Positions 6,535 through 6,797 of a stretch of DNA of 6,797 nucleotides are shown in pieces. The stretch comes from Pseudomonadota bacterium (GTDB lineage: Bacteria; Pseudomonadota; Alphaproteobacteria; Rhodobacterales; Rhodobacteraceae), in assembly GCA_021813645.1 (NCBI GenBank), contig JAKAJW010000455.1, positions 1-6,797 on the forward strand, given 5' to 3'. Made by a program: the position numbers and the translations under genes. Numbering within the stretch: the first letter of the stretch is position 1; each line of letters starts with the position of its first letter. The notes beneath the pieces are model-generated. The model was not told the DNA's origin. It made no database searches and saw nothing but the letters and a program-made list of their open reading frames with translations.

Positions 6535-6797
6535 ATGGCGGACGAGCGACAAGAGGGACGAGTGCGCTTCGAAGGCATCGACCTTGGTGACAGCAAGCTC
6601 GGTCGTTGGGCGCGGTCATTGCCTGCGGAACTTGGCAGCCGACTTCAGGCGATCTTTCGGCGTCGCAGGGTCAGTGCCGGGCAGGTGCTCGCCGAAGAGG
6701 GCAAGGAGCCCGCTGAGATCACCTACGTGCTCGATGGCACGCTCGGCATGGTCAAGGAACTGCCGGACGGGCGCAAACATATCATCGGGCTGCTGTC
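6535..6797 (+). CDS. Crp/Fnr-family transcriptional regulator, N-terminal part (3' end outside window)
   Basis: The first 87 codons of a rightward gene are visible. After a basic N-terminus and an amphipathic segment (residues about 24-45, with Arg-rich FRRRR), the sequence enters a cyclic-nucleotide-binding-type beta-roll: VSAGQVLAEEG followed by ITYVLDGTLGMVKELPDGRKHIIGLLS, where a G-x-L and DGR-x-x-I-I pattern is typical of the superfamily. The visible part contains no cysteine, unlike its divergent neighbour, so it should not carry an FNR-type N-terminal cluster. The sensing mechanism and DNA-binding helix lie beyond the edge. ATG 6535 is the first start after an in-frame TGA at 6505; its only nearby GAGGG is 12 bases upstream. 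GTG 6562, with GAGG 5 bases ahead, is a serious alternative and would shorten the protein by 9 residues. The family call rests on pattern recognition of the beta-roll. Confidence 0.8.
   Translation, partial: MADERQEGRVRFEGIDLGDSKLGRWARSLPAELGSRLQAIFRRRRVSAGQVLAEEGKEPAEITYVLDGTLGMVKELPDGRKHIIGLL

Noticed and set aside
6156..6596. Minus-strand open frame of 146 codons crossing the divergent region
   Set aside because: It overlaps the start of the FNR-type gene in another frame and the right-hand regulator on the other strand, with no domain and no good ribosome site.
1..6797. CRISPR arrays, tRNA or rRNA genes, and insertion sequences
   Set aside because: I saw no regularly spaced long repeats, no tRNA-like cloverleaf, no rRNA sequence and no transposase or flanking terminal repeats on either strand.

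Overview
The window is GC-rich DNA with dense, tightly packed genes. The gene types (an FNR/FnrN-like regulator with an N-terminal cysteine cluster, and a PrtD/PrtE-type type I secretion pair) suggest a proteobacterium, most likely an alphaproteobacterium. The sequence does not let me name a genus.

Layout. Four genes lie on the minus strand and one on the plus strand. From right to left they are: the first 87 codons of a Crp/Fnr-family regulator reading rightward off the window (6535-6797, +); a divergent intergenic region with repeats and a promoter-like element (6326-6534); a complete FNR-type regulator with all four expected iron-sulfur cysteines (5495-6325, -); a 257-base gap with one GC-rich hairpin; a type I secretion ABC transporter (3453-5237, -); its HlyD-family membrane fusion partner (2020-3456, -), whose TTG start overlaps the transporter's stop codon; a 283-base gap with a hairpin that may end the operon; and a large exported protein of unknown function that runs off the left edge (1-1736, -).

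How the parts may work together. The ABC protein and the HlyD protein form the inner-membrane part of a type I secretion system and are almost certainly co-translated. No outer-membrane TolC-type protein and no glycine-rich RTX substrate is visible here. The exported protein downstream has its own Sec signal peptide, so it is not an ordinary substrate of this exporter. Its C-terminal half has a motif layout resembling NAGPA/DUF2233 phosphodiester glycosidases, which is the least expected feature of the window. The two divergent Crp/Fnr genes look like a redox-responsive regulatory module beside the secretion operon. Whether they control it cannot be settled here, since no clear TTGAT-N4-ATCAA box was seen.

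Most other long open frames, including plus-strand frames of 374 and 548 codons, are antisense shadows of these genes caused by high GC content.
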